In this document: positions 41,627 to 55,530 of the stretch, piece by piece
How the letters are laid out: each line of letters begins with the position of its first letter
How positions within the stretch are numbered: the stretch's first letter is position 1
NCBI GenBank assembly: GCA_037176725.1
Contig: JAZBRS010000026.1
Coordinates: 148,873,501-148,937,500, forward strand
Source: Posidonia oceanica
Lineage: Eukaryota > Streptophyta > Magnoliopsida > Alismatales > Posidoniaceae
Length of the DNA: 64,000 nucleotides
Reading direction: 5' to 3'
Position numbers and translations under genes: made by a program
The notes under the pieces: generated by a model
Seen by the model: the letters and a program-made list of their open reading frames with translations, nothing else
The model's database searches: none
Told to the model about the DNA's origin: nothing

Positions 41627-44600
41627 TGTAGTAATCCCAATCAGAATCAGGTTTACTATTAGCGGCTATGTCCGAGGAGGAAAGCTCAACTCGAAAACAC
41701 TTAAAACAGAGGAGAAAAGATAAGAAAAGAAGAAGATAAGACAATTCAGAGTCGCCACTGTGTCTATTATCGGGAGACAAGGAAAACTGGGGAAATGTGT
41801 GAGTTAACATGCAAAACCAAGCAAAGAGTGCAATGCAAAGCAATGCGAAAGAAAACAAATGCAAATGAATGCAAATGAGATGACTCATGCCTAGGATAAG
41901 GGCAATATGATCACTGCGGGCCAAAAGATTGGGCAAGACTCCTATTACGTGCGGGGAAGGTGTTAGGCACCCCCGATACGCCCGAGAATCGGTCTTTCTA
42001 GGCTTACGCTCGCATACACAGGGAAATGCAGGTTTGAATGCCTAAATGCCAATGAATGCCTGAATGAATGCTCATAGGTGTGCTCTAAGTGGTGGGATGC
42101 AATGCAGGAAAGTAAACGTGCAGTCTAAGTGCTCAGCAACGCTGTCTGTGTTCTGAACCGAGCGAAACCTGGCTCGTGAGAACTCCAGGCAGTAAGCATC
42201 ACTGCCCTATATGCAAATGCAAGCGAAAAAGCAAAACGGCAGTAAAACCAAGCAATGCAGGCGACATGCAAGAGAAAACGGCATAAAACATGCGAAACAA
42301 CACGAGAAACGAGAGCAACACGCGAAACGATGCAAGAAAACGAGGCAGCACGCGAAACGGTGCGAGAAAACAAAGCTAGCATGCAAAATAGTGCAAGAAA
42401 CAAGACAGAATGGTACGCAAAACGGTGCGAGAAAACAAAGCAGCACGCAAAACGGTGCCAAAAGCAAAGCGAGCACGCAAAATGGTGCCAAAGACAGAGC
42501 AGGCACACGAAACGGTGCCAAAAGCAAAGCGGGCACGCAAAACGGTGCCAAAAATAGAGCGGGCATGCGAAACGGTGCCAAAAGCAAAGCGGACATGCAA
42601 AACGGTGCCAAAAACAGAGCAGGCACGCGAAACGGTGCCAAAGCAAGCGAAGTAAAGCATCAATAAAACCATGCAGATGCAAATGCTAAGAAAAAGAGCA
42701 GGAGAAGCAAAGGGGAGGTAAACAGCACAAGTGTGAGAACGAGCGCCGTTTAAAGGCCACGCAAAGTAAATGTGAAAACCTACAAAGGGGAAGGGAAACA
42801 AGTGGAAGGATTACCATTGTTTTGTGACTATTTCCCACCATAATATCCCACGATGTGTCTCGCACGCTACCAGAAGCTCGCGATGCGATCGGATCATGGA
42901 AAAGGGGGAAGAAAGTCACAATTAGTGGTGAATCCAGGGGAAACGCAACACAAAGCACTAGGAGTACGCGAAAAGAGGAAGCAGAGTTGATAGATAAGAA
43001 GAGGAAGTCCTATTCTACATGTTCGAGAAACCATAAAGCAAAAACAATGCATGGAATGCAAATGGTGTGCAAATGAATGCTGTGTAGGGGTTTAGGAGGA
43101 CTTACCTGGGAAATCTTAAGCTTGATCTGAGATCTGCTTGGTCCATGCTGAAGAGTGATCCGCCGGGGTCATCCAGGTAGCTCGGTTGAGAAGATCCAAC
43201 GGTCGGATCTGAAGATATTCCATCTTCAAAGCAGAGGGGCCAGAACAGGGGAGAAGAATGGATCTAGGTGTACAGGAGGTCCTAGGGGTGTGCACAACAG
43301 GTCCTCCCATGTAAATGGGAGCTAAGAATGCTTAAGTGTGTCCATGGAATGCCAAAATGCAAGAATGCATGAATGCAATGCATGCAGAATGCAAGAAAAG
43401 ACTTAGGGATGATTCTTCAGAAAATTGAGGACTTATATGCAATTTTGAAAAAGATGGGGGTCTGAATGCAAGGGTTTTGAAAAGCTGGGGGTTTTTATGC
43501 AAAGTTTTTGAAAAAAGGAGGGTCTGAATGTAATTTTACAAAATGCAGGATTCAAAATGCAATTTTTCAAGATAGACATGCATCAGGACAAGTTTTGAAA
43601 TCATATGGGAGATTGGCATGCAATTTTGAAATCAATAGGGTCCAAAATGCAATTTTTCCAGCAAAACAGGGGTCTGAGTGGTATGGGAATGCAAACAGGG
43701 GACCTATATGCAATTTTTCAAATATGCAGGGTCTGAAATGCAATTTTATAAGCAAAATATGCATTTAAATGACTTTTATAAGCATGCAGAGGACCTATAC
43801 GCAATTTTTAAATCATGCAGGGTCAAAAATGCAATTTTATAAGCAAAATATGCATTTAAATGATTTTTATAAGCATGTAGAGGACCTATGTGCAATTTTC
43901 AAATCATGTAGGGTCAAAAATGCAATTTTATAAGTAAAATATGCATTTAAATGTATGCTGTGCATGATGAAGGACCTATATGCAAAAATCAGATAATATG
44001 AGGGAAATGATGCAATGCAGTAAGAAAAAATGAAAAATAAAACCTAAGTTAATAGATCAAAGGATTAAATTGCAAATAAGAAAAGCAACAGGGACTAAAA
44101 ATGCAATTTATCAAGGTAAAATTAAAGCAGTAAATTAAATTAACTATTGAAGGATTAACATGCAATAATGGAAAGCTAGAGGGCCAGAACTTAAACAAAA
44201 TATTGAAGAGAAGCACTGTAGAAGGACTAACATGCAATTAATTGATTTTTTAAACTTTTCATGCAATATCATATGATTTACATACGAAATTAAATGAATG
44301 ATAAACAGAAGTAGGACCAGAATGCAATAAAATGAGAACAGGAACTGAAAATGCAATTTTTGGTAAAATATCTAAGCAACAGGAAAAATAAATGCACAGT
44401 AATCCACAGAATGACGATCACTGTAGCACAGTGCTACCAGTGGCCGTCGTGAGCAGAGGAGGGGTGCTGGAGACGCGCGGGAAGGTCAGCGATGTTCTCC
44501 GGAGCTCGACGGACCTCGGGGCGGCGTCGGCGCGACTTGGTGCTGCCTGGTGCAGGCCAGAGAAGACGCCGGAGGTCTGCAGACCTGCTCAGAGGCAGGG

Positions 44601-47600
44601 AAGATGATCGGAGCACCGTCGTGGCATTCTGAGGCCACCGGAGTGATCCTGGGGTCCGTGCGGTCCTCGAGGGATGGTCGGCGACTCGTGACGCTGCTCG
44701 GAGGTGGCCGGAGAGCTGGACGGAGGTCTGCAGACCAGAAGAAGCGTCGAGCAGGCGATCGGCATGACGTCATGGCATTCTGAAGCCATCGGAGAGTTCC
44801 TGGGAATTGGGCGGTTCGCGGGCGATACCTGGAGCTGGCTTCTACTGACTGGAGCGGTGAGACAAGGCCGGAGCTCGCTGGAGAAGACGAGACGACGGCG
44901 GCAACGACTCGGCGGAAGAGGAGAGGAAATGCTATTCTAACAGGCGGAAAAACACAAGAAGAGAAAAACTAAACTACAGGGGAAGAATGGTACCTTTCCG
45001 TGGGCTGGAGTGTTCCCCCGACGTCTGGTGCTTTAGTGATTGCCGGTGGAGATCGTCCGGCTGTTGCAGAGCTCGTCATCAGCTCGAGGGTGCTGGGAAC
45101 GGATCAGTGGAGTCCTCCAGAGCTTTCTGGATCTCTGGAGCGAAGCTTCGACGGACGGAGCGGAGTTTCGCCTTAGTGGGTGCTGCAGGAGTTGCCTGAG
45201 GTTGGTGGGGTTGTCTGGTGCTCTCTGGATCAATTGGAAGGTGGCGGCGAGCTTCTGGAGTCTCAGTGAGTGTTCCTGGGTGCTTGAATGGGGTCGTGGA
45301 TCGCTGGAGAGGGATATTGCTGAGGTCTAGATTTCCGAACATAATGGGTTACAGGTGTTTGAAGTGGATGGCTCCGGCTGTGGTGGGGGTTTGGGCTGAA
45401 GCTTAGGTGGGTTGGAAAGCTGGTGATTCAGGGAGTATGGTGGTGGAGTTTGGGCGAGTTCAGTGGACTGTGGAGTTGGGAATTTTTGGAGGAAGAAGTT
45501 GGGTTGCTGCACGTAGGTTCAAGTGGATGGAGGGTAATTTCTGGGGTGGCTTTGGGTGTGGAATGGAGGGCTGAAATGCTGGTCTTTTGGGTGAGATTGG
45601 GGGGTGAATTGAGGGAAGTTTGAGGGCTAGACGGTCTGGTTTCAGGTGGAAGGGAAGGACAGGAAGAAGTCCTGATTTTTTTAGAGGAAGAAGAGGGGGA
45701 ATTGGGTGTTGGACGCTCTGGATTTTCTCACTCTCTCTCGGGCGATCAAAAAGCAGAAGAGGAGGTGAAGGTGTGAGGCTTTAAGCAGTTGCTGGAGGGT
45801 CGAGACGCGCGCTGGGAATTTGAAATCCCATCGACGGGAGCTGCGGTTGACAGAGGCGAGGACAGCCGGCGAGAAGACGGGCATTTAATGCCCTGGAAGT
45901 CCTGCTGAGATGGGAGAGAGGACGACGAACTGGAGCTGATGGAGATCGGGAGGGAGAAGTTGAAATCAAATTTGAAGAGGAGAGGGAGATGCTGGCGGGA
46001 GAGGAACTGTGGAGGAAGGAGAAGAAGAAGGAGGGAAGAGGAGGAAGAAGAAGGCTGAGTGTGGGCATGGGCCAGGCCTGGCGAAGGAAGAAAAAGAAAA
46101 GAAGAAAAAAAAAAGAAATAAAGGAAAGAAAGAAAAGAAGGAAGGAAGAGAACGAGCCGGACTGGGCCCAGGAAAGAAGAAAGAAGAAAATAGAAAGAAA
46201 GGAAGAAAGAAAGGAGGAAGAGAAAGGAGAGGAATAAATTAGATAAAAATAAAATAAAATAAAAATAGGAAAGCTTTTTAGAGTAGTTGTGTTTTAAGTT
46301 GGGACTCTGATTAAGTTTTTTAATGATTGTTTTTGGTTAGTTAATTAGGTTTGAAGAGATTTTGGTTTTGATTAGGGTTTTTAGAGTTTTGTTTATTTTG
46401 ATTTGTTTTTGATTTTGATTAAATGCTTGTTAAATCTTTTAAGTTGTTTTTTAATTATGTTTTTCTTGTTAAGTATTTGGGATGTTAATTAGGATTTTTA
46501 AAGTTTGTTTTTAAATCAATTAGAGTGAGTTTTAGATTTTTAATTTTGGTCTTTTTTCCTTAAGTCTTTTTTGATTTGCTTTTGATTTTTGTTTGTTAAG
46601 TTCTTTTAATATATTTTTTTTTAGTTTTCTTGTTGAGTTTTTAATTAAGTGTTTTTAAATTCTGATTGTTTGTTTTCATTTTTTAAGTTTTTGAGTTGTT
46701 CTTTTTAGATTTGTTAAGTTAGGTCTCTCTTTTTCTTAATCAGTTGTCTTGGCATTTTTTAATTGTTTTCTTTTCTTTTTGGGAATTATTTTTGATTGCT
46801 TTTCAGTTGGATTTTTACTTTGGCTTGTTTTGACTGCTTTTTGCTTTTTTCCTTGACTTTACAGCATTTTCTTTTGGTTTGTTTTGCATTTTTTTAAGTT
46901 GTACTCTTGATTTTCCATTTTGGCTAGATTTAGTTAGGTTTAGGTTTTTAATTGTTTGTTTAATGTTTTTAATTATTTATTTTAGGGTTTTAGTTTGCTT
47001 TCCTTCTGTTTTAGAGTTTTAGAGGGTTTTAAGGTTTTTTAGGGATTTAGTATGAGAAAAGAAGAGAAATTAGAAAGAAGAGGAAAAGGGAGAAATGGAG
47101 GAATAAATAGGAAAGAGAGGAGCTGAAAGAAAATAATTTTTTGAAAATCAAAGAAAATGGTAAAAATAAGATAAAAATAGGGATAGGATTGAGAACGGAT
47201 AGAAGCACAAGGGGGCCCATAGCTAGGCAAGAAAGAGGGAGAAAGGGGGTGAAAAGAAGGAGGATAATCAGGAGAGAGAGAGGAGAGAGAAAAGAATAAT
47301 CCAGGAGAGAGAAAAGGATAATTTGGGTAAATGGAGGGTTTAGGGGTTTTAAGAAGGGGTGAAATTTGGGGAGTGTGTAGCCTAGGGTCTCTAGTGTTGA
47401 TCCTAGGGTTTTGGTTTGGTTTTGAGAAAGTTTTGGAAGAGTTTTGAGGTGTAAAAATGGGTAGTTTTACCTAGGTGTTCTAGGGTTTTTGGGAGTGGTT
47501 TTGGGTTGGAAATTTCTAAGTGTTTGGGTAGGTTTGCTAAGTTGGGAATGGTGAGTTTTCTTATGGTTTTTGGGTAAGTTTTGGGCTTGGGAAATGATTC

Positions 47601-47687
47601 TAGGTTAAGCTTAGGTGTTGGTTTGGTCTAGAAGCCACCAGAGAGAGAGATTCCACCAATTTAGCCTGTCAAAATGGGATGTCTACA
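41627..47687 (-). mobile_element. 5' LTR of element C (6061 bp)
   Basis: Plus ends TGTAGTAATCCC (41627) and GATGTCTACA (47687). Splice-donor consensus at plus 43100-43105 (sense CCAG/GTAAGT), near-palindrome GATCCAACGGTCGGATC at 43193-43209, minisatellite 42290-42645, PBS look-alike 41749-41758. T-rich 46290-47050 and purine-rich 45990-46240 and 47050-47330 on plus. The right flank GTGGG (47688-47692) should be the target duplication; the partner is outside the window. Confidence 0.92.
42290..42645 (-). repeat. LTR minisatellite of element C (about 11 units)
   Basis: GGCACGCAAAACGGTGCC type, period near 30 bp, with the first units shortened to 22-25 bp. Confidence 0.9.
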
Positions 47688-48840
47688 GTGGGTAAGAATA
47701 GGGCTGCGACGTAAAGGTGAAGAACGACGCCTAGGAGGAGCTATATTCGCGAAGGTGAATAGCTCAGGAAAGGGAGGGTCGAAAACAGGTGACACAACAG
47801 AGGCGTCAGTGAAGCGAAGCACTCACGCTCTGACAAGGGAACTCACTCATTGATCTCTGTTGCAAACAAAGCAAACAGGTGTTAGAACCTGAAAGAAAAA
47901 TGCAAATGTTTAGTTGGTGGTATGAATGCAATCATGCAGATGGTATGCTATCTTGCATGCTCTCTCTCACTAATCTAGTGTGTCCTAGTAAGTTGTCTAC
48001 TTCGGACTCACAAGTGTGCAGGTCACCGACTCGGTTAGAAAGTAAGGCTCCCATCTAGACCCTGGCCCAGAGCTCAGGTATGACAGGTGGAGCAGTAGTG
48101 GCCTTGACCTTGCCTAAGCATGGGCTGTACCCACTAGTAGCACCGACACGACCCCTGACAAAGGGGGACAGACCGATCGACTTGCTCTATGCCAAAGCAG
48201 CTAAACAAGAGACCGAGACTGTCCTTCTCAAACTAATAGGTAGGCTCAGGGATGAGAAGATGCATGCCCTATATGATGCTTCATGCAAAATGATTAAAGT
48301 TTTTTAATCTTGCGTGTTTTATTAACCCAAGAGGTGAAGGTGTGTTGAGGTCTCTAGTAGATCCTAGATTTGACTTTTACTTGCTGTTTTTATTTGCCAG
48401 GGGGAGGGGACAACTAGTCTCTACTTGTCCTTAAGCCTAGAGCAAAAAGGAGAAGAAAACATCCAAACATGGCAAGCAATCAACACACATCACAGCAAAA
48501 GGCATGGGCATGGTATGTGCAAGTGTATGTGGACATGATAGTGGAAAGAAACACTTAGCATGTCAAAAGGCATATATACAAGGCATGTGCGTGTGCAGTG
48601 GCATAGCAATGGTGTAAAACAAAGCGATTACCATTCAAAAGGCATGTATTATTGTGCCAAACAAGTATTTAGGCATGCATTATGCGAGAAAGTAAAGTAA
48701 TGACAAGCCAATAGGTAAATAAGTGAAGACAGGTAAGCAGTAGAGCATGTAAAGATAAAGCAAGCAATAAAGCATGTAAACAGGCAAGGTAAGCAAAAAC
48801 AATGCAAGCAAAAAGCCAAGGAGGAAAGCTGGGGTCTAAA

Positions 48841-49000
48841 TCCTTAGCAGAGTCGCCACTGTACGACTCGCTGGGAATCGAGACAAGCGAGTAAGCAAAT
48901 AGGCAATGCAAAGGCACAAAGCAAACAAAGAATGCAAAACCCAAGTGGCAAGACAGCCAAAAACGAAAGCCGGACTCCAGTATCCCTAGCGGAGTCGCCA
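48841..49000 (-). repeat. Tandem duplication of the PBS region in element D
   Basis: Two PBS-like sites, plus TCCTTAGCAGAGTCGCCA (48841-48858) and TCCCTAGCGGAGTCGCCA (48983-49000), 142 bp apart. Leader sequence starting CGACTCGCT follows the first, so the outer PBS plus about 120 bases of leader has been doubled. The LTR-proximal copy is the authentic PBS. Confidence 0.78.
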
Positions 49001-49001
49001 C

Positions 49002-49582
49002 TATAGCGATCCCGAGGTTTGCGATCATCCATGCCCGCTGCCAGAGCTCATGTGCACCGATCGGAATCAGGTTCACTATTCGTGGGTGATCCGAGGAGGA
49101 AACTCGACTCAAAACACCGAAAACAGGGACGAAATCAAAGGGAAAGAAGAAAGAAAAGACAAAAGGGAGTCGCCACCGTGTCTATTAAGTCCGGAGACAA
49201 GGAAAACCAGGGAAATGCATGAATAAACATGCAAGACCACACAAAAAGGATGCAATGCAATGAGATGCTATGCAAAGAAGATGACTCGTGCTAAGGACGA
49301 GGACAAAAGGGTCATTGCAGGCCAGAGAAAGGGTAAGGACTCCTGTTACGCGCGGGGAAGGTGTTAGGCACCCCCGACACGCCCGAGGAATCGGTCTTTC
49401 TAGGCTTATGCTCGCTTTTGAGGGATGATGTATGCTTTGAATGCCTAAGTGCCATGAATGCCTGCTAAATGATGTGCCTGAATGCTTAAATGCTAGGTAT
49501 GCTGTGATTACATGCTCAAATTTGTATTCTAAATGATGCAGTGCACAAGGAAAGTAAACGTGCAACCTATGTGCTCAGCAGC
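49002..49582 (-). mobile_element. End of the 5' LTR of element D, truncated by element E
   Basis: Shares the conserved LTR end with the others (GGTGTTAGGCACCCCCGAC near 49360; PBS look-alike 49167-49176) but begins TATAGCGATCCC on plus in place of TGTAGTAATCCC and has about 40 extra bases after it. This is a third, older LTR subfamily. It stops at CTCAGCAGC where E begins. Confidence 0.83.
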
Positions 49583-52500
49583 TGTAGTAATCCCAATCAG
49601 AATCAGGCTTACTATTAGCGGCTAAGTCCGAGGAGGAGGGCTCAACTCGAAAACACTTAAAACAGAGGGGAAAAGATAAGAAAAGAAGAAGATAAGACAA
49701 TTCAGAGTCGCCACCGTGTCTATTATCGAGAGACAAGGAAAACCGAGGGAAATGCGTGAATTAACACGCAAGACCAAGCAAGAAATGCAAAGCAAAGCAA
49801 TGCGAAGGAAAACAAATGCAAATGAATACAAATGAGATGACTCATGCCTAAGATAAGGGCAATATGGTCATTACGGGCCAAAAGACTGGGCAAGGACTCC
49901 TGTTACGTGCGGGGAAGGTGTTAGGAACCCCCGACACGCCCGAGAATTGGTCTTTCTAGGCTTGCGCTCGCATACGCAGGAAAATGCAGATTTGAATGCC
50001 TAAATGCCAATGAATGCCTGAATGAATGCTCAAAGGTGTGCTCTAAGTGGTGGGAAGCAAAGCAGGAAAGTAAACGTGCAGTCTAAGTGCTCAGCAACGC
50101 TGTCTGTGTTCCGAACCGGGCGAAACCTGGCTCGCGAGAACTCCAGACAGTAAGCATCACTGCCCTATATGCAAATGCAAGCGAAAAAGCAAAACGACGG
50201 TAAAACCAAGCAATGCAGGCGACATGCAAAGGAAAACGGCATAAAACACGCGAAACAATGCAAGAAACAAGAGCGGCACGCAAAGCGACGCAAGAGACGA
50301 AGCAGGCATGCGAAACGGTGCCAAAAGCAAAGCGGGCACACAAAACGGTACCAAAGAGGAAGTAGGCACGCGAAACGGTGCCAAAAGCAAAGCAGGCACG
50401 CAAGGTGGTGCCAAAGACGGAGCGGGCACGCGAAACGGTGCCAAAAACAAAGCGAGCACGCAAGACGGTGTCGAAGACGAAGCAGGCACGCAAAACGGTG
50501 CCAAGAGATGAAGTGGGCACGCAAAACGGTGCCAAAAACAGAGCGGACACGTAAAACGGTGTCAGAAGCAGAGCGGGCACACAAAACGGTGCCAAGGAAG
50601 AGGCAGGCACGCAAAATGGTGCCAAAAATGAAGCAGGCAGGCAAAATGGTGCCAAAAATAAAACGGGCACACAAAACGGTGCTAGAAGCAGAGCGGGCAC
50701 GCAAAACGGTGCCAAAAGACGAAGCGGGCAGGCAAAACAGGCCCAAAAACGAAGCAGGCACGCAAAACGGTGCCAAGAGCAAAGCGGAATAAAACATCGA
50801 CAAAGCCGTGCAGATGCAAATGCAAAGAGAGAGGACAAGAGGAGCGAAAGGAGAGGCAAACAGTGCGTGTGTGAGAACAGACACTGTTTAAGGGCCACGC
50901 AGAGTAGGTGTGAAGACCTACAATGGGGAAGATAAGCAAGTGGAAGGATCACCTCCATTTTGTAACTATTTCCCACTAAACCGTCCCACGATGTTTCTCG
51001 CACGCTGCCCAAAGCTCGCAATGCGATCAGATCGTGGAAAAGGGGGAAGAAAGTTGTAATTAGTGGTGAATCCAGGGGAAACACAACACAAAGCACTTGG
51101 GAATACGCGAAAAAGGGGAGCAGAGCTGATGGATAAGAAGAGGAAGTCCTATTCTACATGTTCGAGGAAACAGAAAGCGAAAACGATGCATGCAATGCAA
51201 ATGGTGCGCAAATGAATGCTATGCAAGGGTTCAGGAGGACTTACCTAGGAAATCTGAAGCCTGATCTGAGATCTGCTTGGTCCATGCTGTAGAGCGCTCC
51301 GCCGGGGTCGTCCAGGTAGCTTGGTTGAGAAGATCCAACGGCCGGATCTGAAGATATCCCAACTTCAAGGCAGAAGGGCCAGAACAGGGGAGAAGAAGGG
51401 ATCTAGGTGTAAAGGAGGTCCTAGGGGTGTGCAAAACAGGTCCTCCCCTGTGAATGGGAGCTAAGAATGTCTAAGTGTGTGCAAGGAATGCCAAATGCAA
51501 GAATGCATGAGTGCAATGCATGCAAAATGCAAGAAAAGACCTAAGGATGACTTTTCAGAAAATTGGAGACTTAAATGCAATTTTTGAAAGAATGGGGGTC
51601 TAAATGCAAAGATTTTGAAAAGTTCGGGGCTTTTTATGCAAGGTTTTTGAAAGTTGAGGGGTCTTAGTGTAATTTTGCAAGATGCAGGGTTTAAAATGCA
51701 ACCTAATAAGGTAAACATGCATTGGAATAAGCTTTGCAATCTTATGGAGGATCTATATGCAATTTTGAAACATGCAGGGGTTGGAATGCAATTTTGTAAG
51801 GAGAATGCAAGCTAAATGCATGCTATGCATGATGTAGAGGACCTATATGCAAAATCAGGGAACAAGGGCTAAGCATGCAATGCAGTAAATGAAAGATGAA
51901 AACAGAATGCTTGATAACGAATCAGAGGACCATGATGCAAATAATGCAAAGATCAGGACTTAACAGCAATTTAATAAGATAACAGCAAGCATTTAAATGA
52001 CATTTAACAACTAAAGGACCTAATTGCAAAAATAAAAACATGCTAGGGCAAACAGTAAAGCATAGCAAGTTATGTTGAACTAAGAACGGACTGATATGCA
52101 AATATAACAACTTACTGGACTAGATCTAAAGAAATACAATTAAACCACAACAACAGAGGACCAATATGAAATACAAGAAACATGCAGGGCTTAATTTAAA
52201 AGACAGTTAAAGGAAATGAACTGCAGCTGGATGAGAGTGCAAATAAGCAAAAACATAGGTTTTAACTGCAATTCAATATGATTTCAATTCGAATTTAAAT
52301 AGATCTTAAACTGAGCAGGACCTAGATGCAATATTAAAAACTTAACAAGATGGCAATGCAATGTGAGGCAAACATATTAAGTTAATGAAAAAATAAAAAA
52401 AGAAATAACAGGGGGCGTGCTACAGGGAGAAGGCCGGAGCTCGTCGGCGACCTCTCTGGACTGATGGAGGAGGGGTCGGCGCGGTGCGGGCGGGGAGCGG

Positions 52501-55462
52501 GGGAGTCCAGCGCTGTGTGGCGGAGGCGGAGGAGGCCCGGCGAGGCGTCGGCGGTGGCGGAGGCACGCGGGAGCACTGTTGCGCTCGGAGCGCCGGCGAT
52601 CAGCGCCGGAGAAGAAGAAGACTTCGGCGAGGTGCTGGTGATGCTCTAGGGCTCGAAATGCGGAAAAAAAACATGGGGATGAAGAGGGGAGCGAGATGGA
52701 GCCGGTGGAGGTGTTTATTACCTGTTGGAACGTGCGAGGCGGTCCCCCGACCTCAGGTGGTTTCTATGTGGCCAGCGGCGGTTGCAGTGGTGCTGCAGGC
52801 GCCCTTGGCGGCGCGCGGCGGTGCGGGGAGGTTGCTGGACTTCCTTCGAAGCTCGGGGATGAGCCAGAAGAGGCTTTAGCTGCTTGGAGGAAGATCTGGG
52901 TCTTGGTGGGTGCGGCCTGTGGTGCTGAGATCGTCGGGGCGGTGTGCGGCTCTCTGGGCCAAGGTGGAGGTCACTCTGGGTTGCAGGAGGCTCCAGGAAC
53001 ACGATGGAGGAGTTTAATTGGGTTGGCAAGGTCTGAGGAAGGTGGTGTGGATGTTGGAAGGTTTCTGGGCAGTTTCTGTGCAAGGTGTTTGTGGTGGTTC
53101 GTGGAGGCTGTGGGAGGTTTGGGACTGAAGCGAGGGTTGGGTCGTGAAGGTGGTGGTCTGGTGAGTTGGGTGGTGAGATCTGGGAGGCTTCCGATGACTG
53201 TGGTGCTGGAGAGGCAAGGGAGAAGGTTGCTCTGTGAGGTGAAGAGAAGATGGTTGTTTGGGGGGGGGGGTTCAGGTCGTTTTCTGGGTGGTTTTTGGAT
53301 GTGGAAGAAGCACATGGAAGCAGGAGCACTCTGGGTTGCTTGGTGTCGAAAGAACTGAGGTTTTTTTTGGGTGGGAATCTGGGTTTTGTTCTCCCCCTTT
53401 CTCTGCATTTTTGTGTCGGTCAAGGTGAGGGGATTGGTCTTGGTCTTCTGCCACCATTGGCAGGGCATGGAGGAAGTGGTCTTGGTCGTGGGTGATGGGT
53501 GATGGCCGGAAGGTCAAGGTGGTGTCAGGGAGGTTTGAAAAATGGGAGGGAGGCTGCTGTCGTTAGCAGCTGAAAGAGAGAGAGAAGAATGGAAGAAGAA
53601 GAAGAGAAGGAGGGAAGAAGGAGGAGGATTCGTGCATGGGCTGTGGGCCTGTTTGGAAAAAAAGAAATAAAGAAAGAAAGAAGGAAGGAGGGGAAGAGTT
53701 GGGTCTGATGGGCTGGACCAAGAGAAGAAGAAATAGAAAAGAAAGGGAAGAAGGAAAAAAAAGAAAGAAAGAAGAGAAAGAAGAAGGATAAAAATAAAAT
53801 AAAATAGGAATAAAAATAAAAAATAAAAAGACTTGAAAATGTTTTTAAGGTGATTGTCTAAGTTAGGATTTTTAGATTAGGTTTTTAATGGTTGTTTTTA
53901 ATTGGTTAATTAGGAAGAGTTTTAATGTTTGATTAGGATTTTAAGTTCTCCTTTAATTTGCTACTTGATCTTGTTTTAAATATTTGTTAAATTTTTAATT
54001 ATTTTTAGTCAGGTTTTTCTTATTAGGTTTTTCTTGTTGAGTTGGAGTTTTAATTAGGATTTTTAATGGATTTTTTTAAAATTGATTAGGGCGAGTTTTA
54101 GATTTTTGATTTTAGTCCTTCAGGGTTTTGTTTAAGTCTTCTTTTGAATTTGATTTTGTTTGTTAAATTCTTTTAATATTTTTTAGTTAAGTTTTTCTTG
54201 TTTTTTTTTAATTTAAATTTTGATTGTTTGTTTTTTCTTTTTAATTAAGTTTTCAAATTGTTTCTTTTAGAATTGTTAAGTTAAGTTTTTTTTTTCTTGA
54301 TTGCTTGCCTTAGCATTTTAAATTGTTCTCTTTCTTTTTTGGATTTGTTTTTTTATTGTTTTTAGTAGGGTTTTTACTTTTGCTTGTTTTGATTATATTT
54401 TGGTTTTTTTCCTTGATTTTATGGCAATTTATTTTTATTAGTTTTGCATTTTTTAGATTGCATTCTTAGTTTTTAGTTTTAGTTAGATTTAGTTAGGTTC
54501 TTGTTTTTAATTGTTTGTTTAAGTCTTTTAATTATTTTTCTTAGGGTTCTGATTTGTTTCTCTTTTGTTTTAGAGTTTTAAATGCTTTTAAAGGTTTTTT
54601 AGGGGTTTAGTAAGAGAGGAGAAGAGGAAATTAGAAAGGAGAGGAAAAGGGAGAAATGGAGGGATAAATAGGAAAGAGAGGAGTTGAAGGAAAATAATTT
54701 TTTGAAAATCAAAGAAAATGGTAAAAATAGGATAAAAATAGGAATAAGATTGAGAACAGATAGGAGCACAAGGGGGGCCCACAGCCAGACAAAAAAGAGG
54801 GAGAAAAGGAGGTGAAAGGAAGGAGGATAATCAGGAGAGAGAGAGGAGAGAGAAAAGAATAATCCAGGAGAGAGAAAAGGATAATTTGGGTAAATGGAGG
54901 TCTTAGAGGTTTCAAAAAGGGGTGAAATTTGGCGGGTGTGTAGTCTAAGGTCTCCAATCTTGGTCCCAGCGTTTTGGTTTGGTTTTGAGAAAGTTTTGGA
55001 AGGGTTTTGAGGTGTAGAAAGAGAGTAGTTTTGCCTAAGTTTCCTAGGGTTTTTAGGAGTGGTTTAGGTTTGAAAGTTTCTAGGATTTTTGGTGGGTTTG
55101 TTAAGTCAGGGATGGTGAGTTTTCCTATGGTTTTTGGTTAGTTTTTGGGTTCGAAAAAGGGGTGTAATCTTAGGTTGAGTTTAGGCTGATTTTGGAGGGA
55201 AATGGAAAGGTAGAGGTGTGGATTTGGACCTACATTTGGATGGTTTTAGGTTAAGGTCTTCGATGGTTTCAGGGTAGGGTTTTGAGAGGGTTTTGGGGTG
55301 GTTTTCTGGGTTAGAAAATGGGTGTAGTTCTAGGTTTGGGTTTGAGGTTTGAGTTGGAGTTTTGATTTGAAAGGAAGGGTGAAGAGAAAGGTGTGGTTTT
55401 GGGTTTTTCCTAGCCGCCAGAGAGATCCGCCAATTCAGCCTCGTCGAAATGGAGTGTCAACA
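49583..55462 (-). mobile_element. 3' LTR of element E (5880 bp)
   Basis: Plus ends TGTAGTAATCCC (49583) and GAGTGTCAACA (55462). Splice-donor consensus at plus 51239-51244 (sense CTAG/GTAAGT), near-palindrome GATCCAACGGCCGGATC 51332-51348, minisatellite 50250-50795, PBS look-alike 49705-49714, GC-rich 52430-53200, purine-rich 53570-53790, T-rich 53830-54600. Closest in structure to B. Confidence 0.92.
50250..50795 (-). repeat. LTR minisatellite of element E (about 18 units)
   Basis: Same 30-bp GGCAC...GTGCC units as in B. Confidence 0.92.
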
Positions 55463-55530
55463 GATGCCCCTCCCTGAGCAAGGTCAAGGGGACCGAGGCC
55501 GCTGCTTAGGGTTGACAAGACACCCCATTT
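55447..55530 (-). promoter_or_regulatory. Hairpin spanning polypurine tract / 3' LTR junction, element E
   Basis: Outer arms AAATGGAGTGTC (55447-55458) and GACACCCCATTT (55519-55530), one mismatch; inner arms CCCTGAGC (55472-55479) and GCTTAGGG (55504-55511), one wobble position. Confidence 0.72.
55463..55478 (-). promoter_or_regulatory. Polypurine tract of element E
   Basis: Sense CTCAGGGAGGGGCATC directly before the LTR. Confidence 0.85.

Larger units (their letters stand above)
47688..49582 (-). mobile_element. Element D: leader, PBS and end of 5' LTR (oldest element)
   Basis: Minus-strand element interrupted on one side by C (in the leader) and on the other by E (in its LTR). The leader 47688-48840 resembles A 19530-20819, with hairpin 48152-48167. 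Gag and the rest lie left of C, outside the window. No coding remnant is visible. Confidence 0.85.
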
